Made by a program: the position numbers and the translations under genes
Assembly (NCBI GenBank): GCA_023396115.1
Contig: JAEWXC010000087.1
Location: 1 to 49,751, forward strand
Reading direction: 5' to 3'
Length of the DNA: 49,751 nt
Origin: Actinomycetes bacterium
Lineage (GTDB): Bacteria > Actinomycetota > Actinomycetes > Propionibacteriales > Nocardioidaceae
The notes under the pieces: generated by a model
What the model saw: the letters and a program-made list of their open reading frames with translations, nothing else
Databases searched by the model: none
What the model was told of the DNA's origin: nothing
In this document: in pieces, positions 10,193-18,621 of the stretch
Layout: every line of letters starts with the position of its first letter
Position numbering within the stretch: the first letter of the stretch is position 1

Positions 10193-11458
10193 GTGGGCAG
10201 CGACGTGCGACGGGTGGCGATGATCAGCCTGCACACCTCTCCGCTGGACCAGCCGGGCACCGGCGACGCCGGCGGGATGAACGTCTACGTGCTCGAGCTC
10301 TCCCGCCGCCTGGCCGAGCAGGGCATCGAGGTCGACGTGTTCACCCGGGCCACCTCCTCGGCGCTGCCGCCGGTGGTGGCCGCCGCTGACGGGATCCAGG
10401 TCCACCACGTCGCCGCCGGCCCGTTCGAGGGACTGGGCAAGGAGGACCTGCCCGGCCAGCTGTGCGTCTTCGCCCGTGAGGTGCTGCGCGCCGAGGCGAT
10501 GCAACCCGCCGGCCACTACGACGTGGTGCACTCCCACTACTGGCTCTCCGGCCAGGTCGGGGCACTGGCCCGGGACCGCTGGGGCGTGCCGCTGGTGCAC
10601 TCGATGCACACCATGGCCAAGGTCAAGAACGCCTCGCTCGCCCACGGCGACACCCCCGAGCCGCTGGCCCGGGTGATCGGCGAGGAGCAGGTGGTCACCG
10701 CCGCCGACCTGCTGGTGGCCAACACCGACCTGGAGGCCAAGCAGCTGATCGAGCTCTACGACGCGGACCCGGGCCGGCTCGAGGTGATCCACCCGGGGGT
10801 CGACCTGGAGGTGTTCAGCCCGCACCCGGTCGACCGGGTGCGCGCCGAGCTGGGTCTGCCCGCCGACGCCCTGGTGGTGCTCTTCGCCGGCCGGATCCAG
10901 CCGCTCAAGGGACCCGACGTGCTGCTGCGTGCCGTCGCGCAGCTGCTGGCCGACGACCCGTCGCTGCGCTCGCGACTGGTGGTGCCGGTGGTGGGCGGTC
11001 CGTCCGGGTCCGGACGCGAGCACCCCGAGTCCCTGGCCGAGCTGGCCGAGGAGCTGCGGATCAGCGACGTGGTCCGGTTCGTGCCGCCGGTCGCGCAGAG
11101 CGACCTGGCCCGCTGGACCTCGGCGGCCACCGTGGTCGCGGTGCCCTCGCACAACGAGTCGTTCGGGCTGGTCGCCGTCGAGGCCCAGGCCACCGGCACC
11201 CCGGTGGTCGCCGCCGCGGTCGGGGGACTGACCACCGTGGTCCGCGACGGCCGCAGCGGCCTGCTGGTCGACGGCCACGAGCCCCGCGCCTGGGCCGACT
11301 CCCTGCGCCGGGTGCTGCTGGAGCCGGGGCTGCGCGACCAGCTGGCCGCCGGCGCCCGGGAGCAGGCGGCCGAGTTCGCCTGGGAGCGCACCGCCGCACG
11401 GACCCTGACCGGATACCGGCGCGCGAGCGCCCTGATGCAGCAGGAGGTCACCCGGTGA
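10193..11458 (+). CDS. mshA: D-inositol-3-phosphate glycosyltransferase MshA
   Basis: 421 residues from GTG 10193 with AAGGAG at 10183-10188. GT-B fold glycosyltransferase of family GT4. It has the N-terminal GTGDAGGMNVYV loop, the acceptor-side HSHYWLSG and HTMAKVKN motifs, and the C-terminal EX7E motif in NESFGLVAVEA, which binds the UDP-sugar. MshA transfers N-acetylglucosamine from UDP-GlcNAc to 1L-inositol 3-phosphate, the first step of mycothiol synthesis. Length and motifs match the mycobacterial enzyme. The stop overlaps the GTG start of the YbjN gene (GTGA), so the two are translationally coupled. This order is the same as in mycobacteria and supports the identification. Confidence 0.96.
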   Translation: MGSDVRRVAMISLHTSPLDQPGTGDAGGMNVYVLELSRRLAEQGIEVDVFTRATSSALPPVVAAADGIQVHHVAAGPFEGLGKEDLPGQLCVFAREVLRAEAMQPAGHYDVVHSHYWLSGQVGALARDRWGVPLVHSMHTMAKVKNASLAHGDTPEPLARVIGEEQVVTAADLLVANTDLEAKQLIELYDADPGRLEVIHPGVDLEVFSPHPVDRVRAELGLPADALVVLFAGRIQPLKGPDVLLRAVAQLLADDPSLRSRLVVPVVGGPSGSGREHPESLAELAEELRISDVVRFVPPVAQSDLARWTSAATVVAVPSHNESFGLVAVEAQATGTPVVAAAVGGLTTVVRDGRSGLLVDGHEPRAWADSLRRVLLEPGLRDQLAAGAREQAAEFAWERTAARTLTGYRRASALMQQEVTR

Positions 11459-11982
11459 GTGACGGTTTCGCCGAGGAGTTCGCCCCCGACCGGGCCCGCG
11501 CGGCCGAGGTGGTCCGCGCCCATCTGGCCGAGCTGGAGATCGACGTCGCCGAGGACTCCCCGGGCGTCTTCTCGTTCGCCCTGCCCGGCACCCACAAGCT
11601 CGCCACCCCGGTCCGGCTCGACGTCGGCCGGCACGCCCTGGGCGTGCACGCGTTCGTCTGCCGCAACCCCGACGAGAACCACCTGCAGGTGTACCGCTGG
11701 CTGCTGGAGCGGAACCTGCGGCTGTTCTCGGTGGCGTTCGCCGTCGACAAGGACGGCGACATCTACCTCGACGCCCGGCTGCCGCTCGAGCACGTCACCG
11801 ACACCGGCCTGGACCGGCTGCTCGGCTCGGTGCTCAGCACTGCCGACGAGTCGTTCAACACCCTGCTCGAGCTGGGCTTCGCGACCTCGATCCGCAAGGA
11901 GTACGCCTGGCGGCTCCAGGCCGGCGAGTCCACCGCGAACCTCGAGGCGTTCAAGGGCTGGCTGGAGCGCGACGCCCCCTGA
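11455..11982 (+). CDS. YbjN domain protein (mshA-linked)
   Basis: 175 residues from GTG 11455, whose start overlaps the mshA stop by four bases. The fold is the YbjN/type III secretion chaperone-like alpha-beta fold, visible in FALPGTHKLATPVRLDVGRHALGVHAFVCRNPDEN and in the Trp-rich C-terminus (YAWRLQAGE). The family is small, cytosolic and without catalytic motifs. Members next to mshA are conserved across actinobacteria, which suggests a chaperone or regulatory link to mycothiol synthesis or redox stress, but no activity is established here. It ends 67 bp before a convergent DMT transporter gene. The intervening bases contain short CCTGAACTG-like repeats and no clear terminator. Confidence 0.88.
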   Translation: MSDGFAEEFAPDRARAAEVVRAHLAELEIDVAEDSPGVFSFALPGTHKLATPVRLDVGRHALGVHAFVCRNPDENHLQVYRWLLERNLRLFSVAFAVDKDGDIYLDARLPLEHVTDTGLDRLLGSVLSTADESFNTLLELGFATSIRKEYAWRLQAGESTANLEAFKGWLERDAP

Positions 11983-12049
11983 ACTGCCCTGAACTGTCCT
12001 GACCAGCGCTGCCCCGGGCCGGGCCGTGCTGGGTCGGGCTGGATCGGGC

Positions 12050-13018
12050 TCAACCCGGTAGCGGGGCCTCCTCGACGGCCTCGACCGGGTCGGCGGGCCG
12101 CTTGCGGGGCTGACGCCGGGCCACGGCCACCCCGACCAGCGCCAGCAGACCCCCGGCGTAGGCCACCGCGGGCGGCTGCTCACCGAGCAGCAGCACCCCC
12201 ATCACGATCGTGATCGGCGGGACCAGGTAGGTGGTGACACCCAGCCGGGTCGCGTCCATGTGCCGCAGCGCGTAGGCGTAGGTGGTGAACGCGATCGCGG
12301 TGGGGAAGACCCCCAGGTAGACCAGCCACCACCCGGAGCTGGCCGTGGCGTCGGCCAGGTCGCTCAGCAGCGACCCGGCGAACGGCAGGCAGGCCACGGT
12401 CGCGACGGCACAGGCCACGGCCGTCACCTGCACCGCCGGCAGGGCAGCCACCAGCGGTTTCTGCAGGATCAGCGCGATCGAGTACGTGACCGCCGAGACC
12501 AGCACCAGCGCCACCCCGACCAGGTCGCGGCCACCGCCGGGGGCGTCGCCCAGCGAGATCAGCGCGACCCCGGCGAACGCCAGCCCCATCCCGGCGGCCA
12601 GCGGCCAGGTGAACCGTTCCCCCAGGAACAGCGCCGCGAGCAGCGCGATCAGGATCGGCGAGAGCTGGATCAGCATCGCGGCGGTGCCGGCGTCCAGACG
12701 TTGCTCACCGGCGTTCAGCGCCACGTTGTAGATGCCGTACCAGAGGATCCCGATCGCGGCCATCGACGCCCACTGGCCCGGCGTGGGTCGCACCCACGAC
12801 CGGCTCACCGCGAGCACCACCGCCAGCACCAGGGTCGCCGCGACCAGCCGGCCCAGCGCCAGCCCACCGGGGGTGAAGTCGTGGGCGACGTGCCGGATCG
12901 CGACGAACGCCGACGCCCACAGCACCAGGGTGGTGGCGACGCAGGCCAGCGGGACCCACACCGGCGGGCCCGCGGCAGGGGCGGACGCGGCGGGGGAGTC
13001 GGGGGAGGGCGGGGTCAC
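12050..13018 (-). CDS. EamA/DMT-family transporter
   Basis: 322 residues, ten predicted membrane helices in two EamA repeats. The first repeat begins VPLACVATTLVLWASAF and the second DLVGVALVLVSAVTYSIALI. The short Pro/Ala-rich N-terminus and basic/acidic C-terminus are cytosolic. DMT carriers of this type export amino acids, metabolites or toxins; the substrate cannot be inferred. Translation starts at GTG 13018. A TAGGCT -10 (13030-13025) ends six bases before it with no Shine-Dalgarno sequence, so a leaderless mRNA is likely. The promoter lies in the short gap after regX3, making it a separate unit on the same strand. Confidence 0.9.
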   Translation of the reverse strand: MTPPSPDSPAASAPAAGPPVWVPLACVATTLVLWASAFVAIRHVAHDFTPGGLALGRLVAATLVLAVVLAVSRSWVRPTPGQWASMAAIGILWYGIYNVALNAGEQRLDAGTAAMLIQLSPILIALLAALFLGERFTWPLAAGMGLAFAGVALISLGDAPGGGRDLVGVALVLVSAVTYSIALILQKPLVAALPAVQVTAVACAVATVACLPFAGSLLSDLADATASSGWWLVYLGVFPTAIAFTTYAYALRHMDATRLGVTTYLVPPITIVMGVLLLGEQPPAVAYAGGLLALVGVAVARRQPRKRPADPVEAVEEAPLPG

Positions 13019-13052
13019 CGCGCCAGCCTAGGACCTGGCGCGGGGGTGGGGC

Positions 13053-13730
13053 TCAGAGGTCGAGCTTGTAGCCCAGGCCGCGCACCGTGACCAGCAGCGT
13101 GGGGGAGGACGGGTCCTGTTCCAGCTTGGCGCGCAGCCGCTTCACGTGCACGTCCAGGGTCTTGGTGTCGCCCACGTAGTCGGAGCCCCAGACCCGGTCG
13201 ATCAGCTGCCCGCGGGTGAGCACCCGGCCGGGGTTGCGCAGGAACATCTCCAGCAGCTCGAACTCCTTGAGCGGCAGCCGCTGCTCGTCACCGTGCACGG
13301 TCACCACGTGCCGCTCGACGTCCATCCGGACCGGCCCGGCCTCGAGCGTGTCGGGCATCAGCTCCGGCTCGGTGCCGCGGCGCAGCACCGCACGGATCCG
13401 GGCGGTCAGCTCACGCGGGGAGTAGGGCTTGGTGACGTAGTCGTCGGCCCCGAGCTCCAGCCCGACCACCTTGTCGACCTCGTCGTCCTTGGCGCTGACC
13501 ATGATCACCGGGACGTTGGAGGTCTGCCGGATCACCCGGCACACCTCGGTGCCGGGCAGCCCCGGGAGCATCAGGTCGAGCAGCACGATGTCGGCGCCGT
13601 TGCGGTCGAACTCGGTCAGGGCGTCCGGACCGGTGGCGGCGATCGCCACCTCGTAGCCCTCCTTGCGCAGCATGTAGGCGAGCGCGTCGGAGTAGCTCTC
13701 CTCGTCCTCGACCACCAGTACCCGGGTCAC
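13053..13730 (-). CDS. regX3: Response regulator RegX3/PhoP, OmpR family
   Basis: 225 residues. The receiver domain carries the acidic pair E8/D9/E10, phospho-acceptor D52 (LLDLMLPG) and the conserved Lys in TKPYSPREL. It is followed by an OmpR-type winged helix ending RGLGYKLDL. Its partner is SenX3, encoded directly upstream with a four-base overlap (GTGA). Together they sense phosphate limitation via PhoU/Pst and activate the Pho regulon by binding 11-bp direct repeats. Such repeats are present in front of phoU in this window. The mshA-YbjN-gpmA context and high similarity to mycobacterial RegX3 and Streptomyces PhoP make the name secure. A DMT transporter gene follows 35 bp downstream. 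Confidence 0.96.
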   Translation of the reverse strand: MTRVLVVEDEESYSDALAYMLRKEGYEVAIAATGPDALTEFDRNGADIVLLDLMLPGLPGTEVCRVIRQTSNVPVIMVSAKDDEVDKVVGLELGADDYVTKPYSPRELTARIRAVLRRGTEPELMPDTLEAGPVRMDVERHVVTVHGDEQRLPLKEFELLEMFLRNPGRVLTRGQLIDRVWGSDYVGDTKTLDVHVKRLRAKLEQDPSSPTLLVTVRGLGYKLDL

Positions 13731-14908
13731 TCGCGTGCCTCCTGTGTCAGTGCGGGGCCTGCCGGCCCCGGCTCGGGGGACGCCACGGCGTCCGTTGCGC
13801 CGCTGCGCGGCAGGGTCAGGGTGAAGGTGGAGCCGTGGCCCGGCACGGACCAGACTCCCACGTCGCCGCCGTGCGTGGCCGCGACGTGCTTGACGATCGA
13901 CAACCCCAGGCCGGTGCCGCCGGTGCTGCGGTGCCGGGCCGGGTCGACCCGGTAGAACCGCTCGAAGATCCGCTCGACCTCCTCGGGCGGGATGCCGATG
14001 CCCTGGTCGACGACCGCGATGTCGACGGTGTCGGGAGTGGCGTGGGTGTTGAGCACGACCTGGGAGCCGCCGTCGGAGTAGGCGACCGCGTTGGTCACCA
14101 GGTTGCTCACCGCCGCCACGATCTGGTCCCGGCTGCCGCGCACCTGCAGGCCGGTCTGCCCGCTGGCGACCAGGCGGATCTGCTTGGCGGAGGCGTCGGT
14201 GGTGGAGGTGTCGATGGCGGCCTGCACCACCTCGTCGATGTTGACCAGCTCGGGGGTGTCGAGGGTGTCGTCGTCCTGGACCCGGGACAGCTCGATGATC
14301 TGCTGGACCAGCGTGGTGAGCCGTCTCGACTCGGCCTGCATCCGCCCCGCGAACCGCTGCACCGCCTCGGGGTCGTCGGCCGCGTCGTCCACGGCCTCGG
14401 CGAGCAGCTGGATGGCGCCGACGGGGGTCTTCAGCTCGTGGCTCACGTTGGCCACGAAGTCGCGGCGCACCGCCTCCAGCCGGCGTTCCTTGGTGCGGTC
14501 CTCGACCAGCGCCAGCACGAGTCGGCTGCCCAGCGGGGCGACCCGGGCGGTCACCGTGCGGACCGGCATCCCGTCACGGAACAGTCGCAGCTCGGTCTCG
14601 CGGATCTCGCCGTCCCGACGGACCTTGTGCACCACCTCGGCCAGCTCGCCGGCCAGCACCCCGTCCCGCACCAGGCCCAGGGCCAGGGCCGGGGCGGAGG
14701 CCTTGACCACGGTGTCGGAGTCGTCGACCACCACGGCGCTGGAGCGCAGCACCGAGAGCAGGGTGGCGACCTCCGGGGACAGCGTCGGCTCGGGCGCCGG
14801 CGGCAGGGTGTGCTGCTGGCGGTCGCTGACGTGCCACGCGAGCACGGCGCCGCCCGCGGTGACGGCGCCGGTCAGCGCGGCCAGGGCAGCCTGCCAGGTC
14901 GGATCCAC
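13727..14908 (-). CDS. senX3: Sensor histidine kinase SenX3/PhoR
   Basis: 393 residues from GTG 14908. One membrane segment (about residues 7-25) anchors a cytosolic PAS-like domain (LRSSAVVVDDSDTVVKA). The dimerisation helix has phospho-acceptor H157 in VSHELKTPVG, then the ATPase domain with N box (NLVTNAVAYS), G1 (DQGIGIP), F box (FERFYRV) and G2 (GGTGLGLSIVKH). It phosphorylates RegX3 under phosphate limitation. The GTG is favoured over an in-frame start 60 bases upstream because a TACGAT -10 (14920-14915) ends six bases before it, fitting a leaderless mRNA. The gene is divergent from phoU; the shared 122-bp gap carries Pho-box repeats. Confidence 0.95.
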   Translation of the reverse strand: MDPTWQAALAALTGAVTAGGAVLAWHVSDRQQHTLPPAPEPTLSPEVATLLSVLRSSAVVVDDSDTVVKASAPALALGLVRDGVLAGELAEVVHKVRRDGEIRETELRLFRDGMPVRTVTARVAPLGSRLVLALVEDRTKERRLEAVRRDFVANVSHELKTPVGAIQLLAEAVDDAADDPEAVQRFAGRMQAESRRLTTLVQQIIELSRVQDDDTLDTPELVNIDEVVQAAIDTSTTDASAKQIRLVASGQTGLQVRGSRDQIVAAVSNLVTNAVAYSDGGSQVVLNTHATPDTVDIAVVDQGIGIPPEEVERIFERFYRVDPARHRSTGGTGLGLSIVKHVAATHGGDVGVWSVPGHGSTFTLTLPRSGATDAVASPEPGPAGPALTQEARE

Positions 14909-14969
14909 ACCGCGATCGTACGCAGCGCGCGCGGGTGCCGCGGACCACGCTGACGGGTGATCGCCCACT

Positions 14970-15023
14970 GTTCATCCCGCGTTCACGTCAGGTCGCCGAC
15001 TGGTCACCCGGGCTGTCTAGGTT
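14970..15023 (+). promoter_or_regulatory. Pho-box array and -10 of the phoU promoter
   Basis: Four consecutive 11-base units begin at 14970, 14981, 14992 and 15003: GTTCATCCCGC, GTTCACGTCAG, GTCGCCGACTG and GTCACCCGGGC. The first two fit the PhoP direct-repeat unit GTTCACC-N4 well; the last two are weaker. A -10 TAGGTT (15018-15023) follows and ends seven bases before the phoU ATG. The repeats cover the -35 position, the usual arrangement for PhoP/RegX3 activation. Confidence 0.75.
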
Positions 15024-15030
15024 CAGCGCC

Positions 15031-15687
15031 ATGCGTGAGCAATTCCATGACCAACTCGACGGCGTCTTCGACGACCTGGCCGCCATCGGCCGGCTCGTGG
15101 TCCGCGCCGTCGACCGCGCCACCGAGGCGCTGCTGACCGGAGACGTGACGATCGCCGAAGAGGTGATCAGCGCCGACGCCGAGATCGACCGTGCCCGGGA
15201 ACGGGTCGAGGACGACGCCTTCGCGCTGCTGTCGCTGCAGGCGCCGGTGGCCGGGGACCTGCGGGTCGTCGTCGCCGCCCTGCGGATGGTCTCGGAGCTG
15301 GAGCGGATGGGTGACCTGAGCGTCCACGTCGCCAAGATCGCCCGGCTCCGGGTACCGCGGATCGCGGTCCCCGCCGACGTGAGCCCCACCGTCGAGCGGA
15401 TGGCCGCCGTCGCCGAGGACATGGTGACCCGGGTCGTCGAGATCATCACCGAGCGTGACGTCGAGGCCGCGGCGGCGCTGGCCCGCGACGACGAGGAGAT
15501 GGACGGCCTGCGCCGCGCCTCGTTCGCCCAGCTGCTCGGCGACGACTGGCAACACGGCGTCGAGGCGGCCGTCGACATCGCGCTGCTCGGGCGCTACTAC
15601 GAGCGGATCGCCGACCACGCCGTCTCGATCGCGCACCGGGTGGTCTTCGTGGTCACCGGCGAGTTCCCCACCCCGGCCGAGGCCTGA
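15031..15687 (+). CDS. phoU: Phosphate signalling protein PhoU
   Basis: 218 residues, two three-helix PhoU repeats. Each contains the metal-cluster motif: ELERMGDLSVHVAKI in the first and YYERIADHAVSIAH in the second. PhoU links the PstSCAB transporter to the SenX3/PhoR kinase and keeps the Pho regulon off when phosphate is plentiful. The start is ATG 15031, seven bases after a TAGGTT -10, so the transcript is probably leaderless. The Pho-box array in front and the divergent senX3-regX3 operon imply autoregulation. It converges with gpmA and both end at a 16-bp stem terminator. No pst genes are in the window. Confidence 0.96.
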   Translation: MREQFHDQLDGVFDDLAAIGRLVVRAVDRATEALLTGDVTIAEEVISADAEIDRARERVEDDAFALLSLQAPVAGDLRVVVAALRMVSELERMGDLSVHVAKIARLRVPRIAVPADVSPTVERMAAVAEDMVTRVVEIITERDVEAAAALARDDEEMDGLRRASFAQLLGDDWQHGVEAAVDIALLGRYYERIADHAVSIAHRVVFVVTGEFPTPAEA

Positions 15688-15698
15688 CCCGCAGCACG

Positions 15699-15735
15699 CG
15701 AGAGCCCCGCACCCAGGGTGGGTGCGGGGCTCTCG
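15699..15735. terminator. Bidirectional terminator between phoU and gpmA
   Basis: Perfect 16-bp inverted repeat: 15699-15714 pairs with 15720-15735 around a 5-nt loop. It lies between the convergent stops of phoU (15687) and gpmA (15752). No T-tract is present, as is common in GC-rich actinobacteria. Confidence 0.8.
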
Positions 15736-15751
15736 TGCGCGGGCCGGGGCG

Positions 15752-16495
15752 TCAGCGCCCCTGGTTGGCGACCGCGGCGGCCGCGGCAGCGGCAGCCTCG
15801 GGGTCCAGGTACTCCCCGCCGGGGACGGTGGGGCGCAGGTCGTCGTCGAGGCGGTAGACCAGCGGCATCCCGGTGGGGATGTTCAGCCCGGCGATCTCGT
15901 CGTCACCGATCTGGTCGAGGTGCTTGACGATGCCGCGCAGCGAGTTGCCGTGCGCGGCGACCAGCACGGTCTTGCCGGCCTTCAGGTCCCCGACGACCTC
16001 GGTCTCGAAGTAGGGCAGCATCCGGGTGATGACGTCCTTGAGGCACTCGGTGCGCGGCAGCGCGTCGCCCAGGCCGGCGTAGCGCGGGTCGCCGACCTGC
16101 GAGTACTGGTCGTCGTCGGCCAGCGGCGGCGGCGGCACGTCGAACGAACGGCGCCAGGTGATGAACTGCTCCTCGCCGAACTCGGCCAGGGTCTGCTTCT
16201 TGTCCTTGCCCTGCAGGGCGCCGTAGTGGCGCTCGTTGAGCCGCCAGTCGCGCTTGACGTCGATCCAGTGCCGGTCGGCCGCGTCGAGGGCCAGGGCGGC
16301 GGTGTTGATGGCGCGACGCTGCAGCGAGGTGTGCACGACGTCGGGCAGCACGCCGGCCTCCTTGAGCAGCTCACCGCCACGGACGGCCTCGGCACGTCCC
16401 TTCTCGGTCAGGGCCACGTCGACCCAGCCGGTGAACAGGTTCTTGGCGTTCCACTCGCTCTCGCCGTGGCGCAGCAGGACCAGCGTGTAGGTCAT
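15752..16495 (-). CDS. gpmA: 2,3-bisphosphoglycerate-dependent phosphoglycerate mutase
   Basis: 247 residues. The active-site phospho-His is H10 in LLRHGESEWN, the second catalytic His is in VAAHGNSLRG, and the full-length GpmA insert is present (RRSFDVPPPPLADDD, YAGLGDALPRTECLKD). It interconverts 3- and 2-phosphoglycerate in glycolysis and gluconeogenesis, using 2,3-bisphosphoglycerate as primer. ATG 16495 follows GAAGGA. The C-terminal Ala-rich tail (YLDPEAAAAAAAAV) is longer than usual and probably disordered. The linkage with senX3, regX3 and mshA matches mycobacterial gpm1. Lower-probability starts (GTG and TTG) lie about 36-39 bases upstream. Confidence 0.96.
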   Translation of the reverse strand: MTYTLVLLRHGESEWNAKNLFTGWVDVALTEKGRAEAVRGGELLKEAGVLPDVVHTSLQRRAINTAALALDAADRHWIDVKRDWRLNERHYGALQGKDKKQTLAEFGEEQFITWRRSFDVPPPPLADDDQYSQVGDPRYAGLGDALPRTECLKDVITRMLPYFETEVVGDLKAGKTVLVAAHGNSLRGIVKHLDQIGDDEIAGLNIPTGMPLVYRLDDDLRPTVPGGEYLDPEAAAAAAAAVANQGR

Positions 16496-16533
16496 CGGGC
16501 GTCCTTCTCTGGTGGGTCGGTCTGGAAGCACCA

Positions 16534-16565
16534 ACGGCCCCGCGCCGGGTGGGGTGCGGGACCGT
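16534..16565 (-). terminator. Probable hairpin terminator after lpqE
   Basis: ACGGCCCCGC (16534-16543) pairs with GCGGGACCGT (16556-16565) with one mismatch and a 12-nt loop. It lies 25 nt beyond the lpqE stop and just upstream of gpmA, where it would separate the two transcripts. Confidence 0.5.
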
Positions 16566-16589
16566 CGGGACGTGCGGTGCGGGTCCGGC

Positions 16590-17108
16590 TCAGTGGCCGG
16601 ACTCCTCCGAGTGCTCGGTGGTCTCGGGGGCGCTCGGCCCGTCGATGCCGGCGAAGTCGCCGGAGTTGGGGACCACGGGGGCCTTGACCGGGATCGACTC
16701 GCCGTTGCCGAAGGTCAGCACCAGCGGCACGAAGTCGCCGAGCTTGAAGTCGCCGGTGATCTCGATGGCCGGCTCGTCGACCAGGTTGACCAGCTGGTTC
16801 GGGCCGATCTCGTGCGGCTCGACGTCGGCGAGCTGGACGCTGGCGCCCTCACCGGGCTTGACCGCGTCGAAGGAGATCGTCTCGGTGGTGGTGTTGTTCG
16901 ACAGCGAGGCGATGAACCGGCCGGAGCCGTCCTGGCTGGCGACGATGACCGCGGCGAGCACGTCGACCTGGCCGTCGCGGTTGTTGGCGCCCACGGCCGG
17001 CGTGTAGTAGCGGTCGGTCGCGTAGTCGAAACCGCAGGCGGTCAGCGCGGGCACGGTGAACAGGAGGGCGCCACTGGCGAGCGCGATCTTCCGTCGGAGC
17101 TTCATCAT
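16590..17108 (-). CDS. lpqE: LpqE-like lipoprotein (DUF461/PCu(A)C-like)
   Basis: About 172 residues from ATG 17108, with GAAGG just upstream; neighbouring TTG and ATG codons are alternatives. The signal peptide ends in a lipobox, LTACG, so the protein is lipid-anchored outside the membrane. The mature part is a beta-sandwich resembling the PCu(A)C copper-chaperone fold (YYTPAVGANNRDGQVDVLAAVIVA; FVPLVLTFGNGESIPVKAPVV), but without the usual Met/His copper ligands. The family is mycobacterial LpqE, whose gene lies next to carD there as here. Function in the envelope is unknown. The C-terminus is acidic and His-tipped (TTEHSEESGH). It starts 96 bp from the UbiA-like gene stop on the same strand. 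Confidence 0.82.
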   Translation of the reverse strand: MMKLRRKIALASGALLFTVPALTACGFDYATDRYYTPAVGANNRDGQVDVLAAVIVASQDGSGRFIASLSNNTTTETISFDAVKPGEGASVQLADVEPHEIGPNQLVNLVDEPAIEITGDFKLGDFVPLVLTFGNGESIPVKAPVVPNSGDFAGIDGPSAPETTEHSEESGH

Positions 17109-17203
17109 CAAGCCTTCGTGATCAGTCCAGGCCGGTGGGCCTGCGGTCCGGGTTCGCGACCCGCGGGGCGGGTCAGGGGCAGCCTACCGCCCGGGCGCCG
17201 GGC

Positions 17204-18571
17204 TCATCGAGCCAGCCCGACCTGCAGACCCACGACCACCAGCGCGAGGGTCACCACGGTGAGGTACACGCCGGTGATCACGAGCAGCTTCGGGGCACCG
17301 GTGCGCAGGGCCAGCAGCAGCGGGAGCGAGCCGGATCCCTCCGCGTTGTCGCCGACCAGACCGGGCAGCGCACTCAGCACGTGCACGCCGATCCCGAGCA
17401 GCGCGGCCAACCCGACCACCAGCGGCTCCGGCGGGCTCCCGACGGCCTGGCCGCCCAGACCGCCGTAGGTCAGGAACGGCACCAGCAGCGCGAAGCTGGC
17501 CGCCCAGGACAGCCAGGAGAAGACGGTGTGCCGCAGCGCGACATTGCCGATCAGCCCGACCAGGACGCTGCCCAGGTAGAACGCCGCGGAGGTCAGGCCG
17601 TTGGCCACGGCCAGCGGGACCAGGACCAGGGCGCCGCAGGCGATCGCGAACCAGAGCGTGCCACGGTCCAGCAGCCCCTGGGCCACGGGCTTGGTGTCGG
17701 GCTGCTGCCGGGCGTCGCGCTCGGCGTCGACCGCGTCGTTGTGCCAGCCGAGCACGACCTGCCCGACCAGCACCGTCGCCAGCACCAGCAGCGCCTCGTT
17801 GCCGGGCCGCCCGGCCAGGGCCGCGACGATGCCCATCACCAGGGCGGTGATCAGGGCGCGACGCGGGTGGGCGGCGCGCAGCAGCAGTACCGGGAGCATG
17901 GTGCGGACCGAGTAGGCCGCCGCGGAGTCGTCCCCGGGTGGTGCGGACTCCGGCGCAGTGCCGGGGGTGGCCGTTCCGGGGGTGACGGGGTCGGTCGTCG
18001 GGGGTGCTGCCGCCACGACCGGGTGCTCGCGGGTGGTGGCCTCGGGCTCGGGCTCGACCTCGACCGCGACGGCGGGCTCGGGGTCCTGCTCGGCCGTGGT
18101 CGCGGGCGCAGCCTCGGCCCCGGGGGTGGCCTCCAGTCCGGGCGCAGCGTCGACCTCGGGCTCGACGTCGACCTCGACTTCGGGCTCGCTCGGGACTGTG
18201 GCGTCCTCCGCGGCTGCCTCAGGCTCTGCTGCCGCGGTGTCCACCCGCTGCGCCTCGGGTTCTGCCAATGCCTCGGGAGTGGCCTCGGGCTCCACCTCTG
18301 CCTCGGGAGTCGGCTCGGGCTCCGGCGTGTCCGCCACCTCGGTGACCGGGTCAGCTGCCCCGGGAGTCGCCGGCCGGCGGCGGAACAGGCCACGGCGCCC
18401 AGCGGCGGGGGTGGGTTCGGCCTCGCCCGAGGTCTCCTGCTCGCGGGTGGCGCGGTCGAACTCGGCCATCACCGCGGCGTCGCGGGCGCTCGGGGTCCGG
18501 GGCACGGCCGGGGTCGGAGCCTGGCCGTGGTCGGCCGGCTCGGGGGAGGGAGTCCGTGGGGAGTCGGGCAT
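17204..18571 (-). CDS. UbiA-family prenyltransferase-like protein with long acidic Pro/Glu N-terminus
   Basis: 455 residues. Residues 1 to about 225 are disordered and dominated by Pro, Glu and Ala in EPE/PEA patterns, with one basic patch (GRRGLFRRRPA). The rest is a polytopic UbiA domain of seven to nine helices. The first Asp motif is GWHNDAVDAERDARQQ, followed by DTKPVAQG. The second is reduced to GLVGDNAEG rather than a DxxxD motif. UbiA enzymes join isoprenoid diphosphates to acceptors in quinone, heme or cell-wall lipid pathways; nearby ispD/ispF fits a supply link but substrates are unknown. ATG 18571 lies seven bases after a GATACT -10 (18584-18579), implying a leaderless mRNA. Family assignment is good, activity uncertain. 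Confidence 0.8.
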   Translation of the reverse strand: MPDSPRTPSPEPADHGQAPTPAVPRTPSARDAAVMAEFDRATREQETSGEAEPTPAAGRRGLFRRRPATPGAADPVTEVADTPEPEPTPEAEVEPEATPEALAEPEAQRVDTAAAEPEAAAEDATVPSEPEVEVDVEPEVDAAPGLEATPGAEAAPATTAEQDPEPAVAVEVEPEPEATTREHPVVAAAPPTTDPVTPGTATPGTAPESAPPGDDSAAAYSVRTMLPVLLLRAAHPRRALITALVMGIVAALAGRPGNEALLVLATVLVGQVVLGWHNDAVDAERDARQQPDTKPVAQGLLDRGTLWFAIACGALVLVPLAVANGLTSAAFYLGSVLVGLIGNVALRHTVFSWLSWAASFALLVPFLTYGGLGGQAVGSPPEPLVVGLAALLGIGVHVLSALPGLVGDNAEGSGSLPLLLALRTGAPKLLVITGVYLTVVTLALVVVGLQVGLAR

Positions 18572-18621
18572 GCGGTGCAGTATCGCGCCCCCGGCGCCGC
18601 CGTGGGAGGTGTCTCGGAGAG

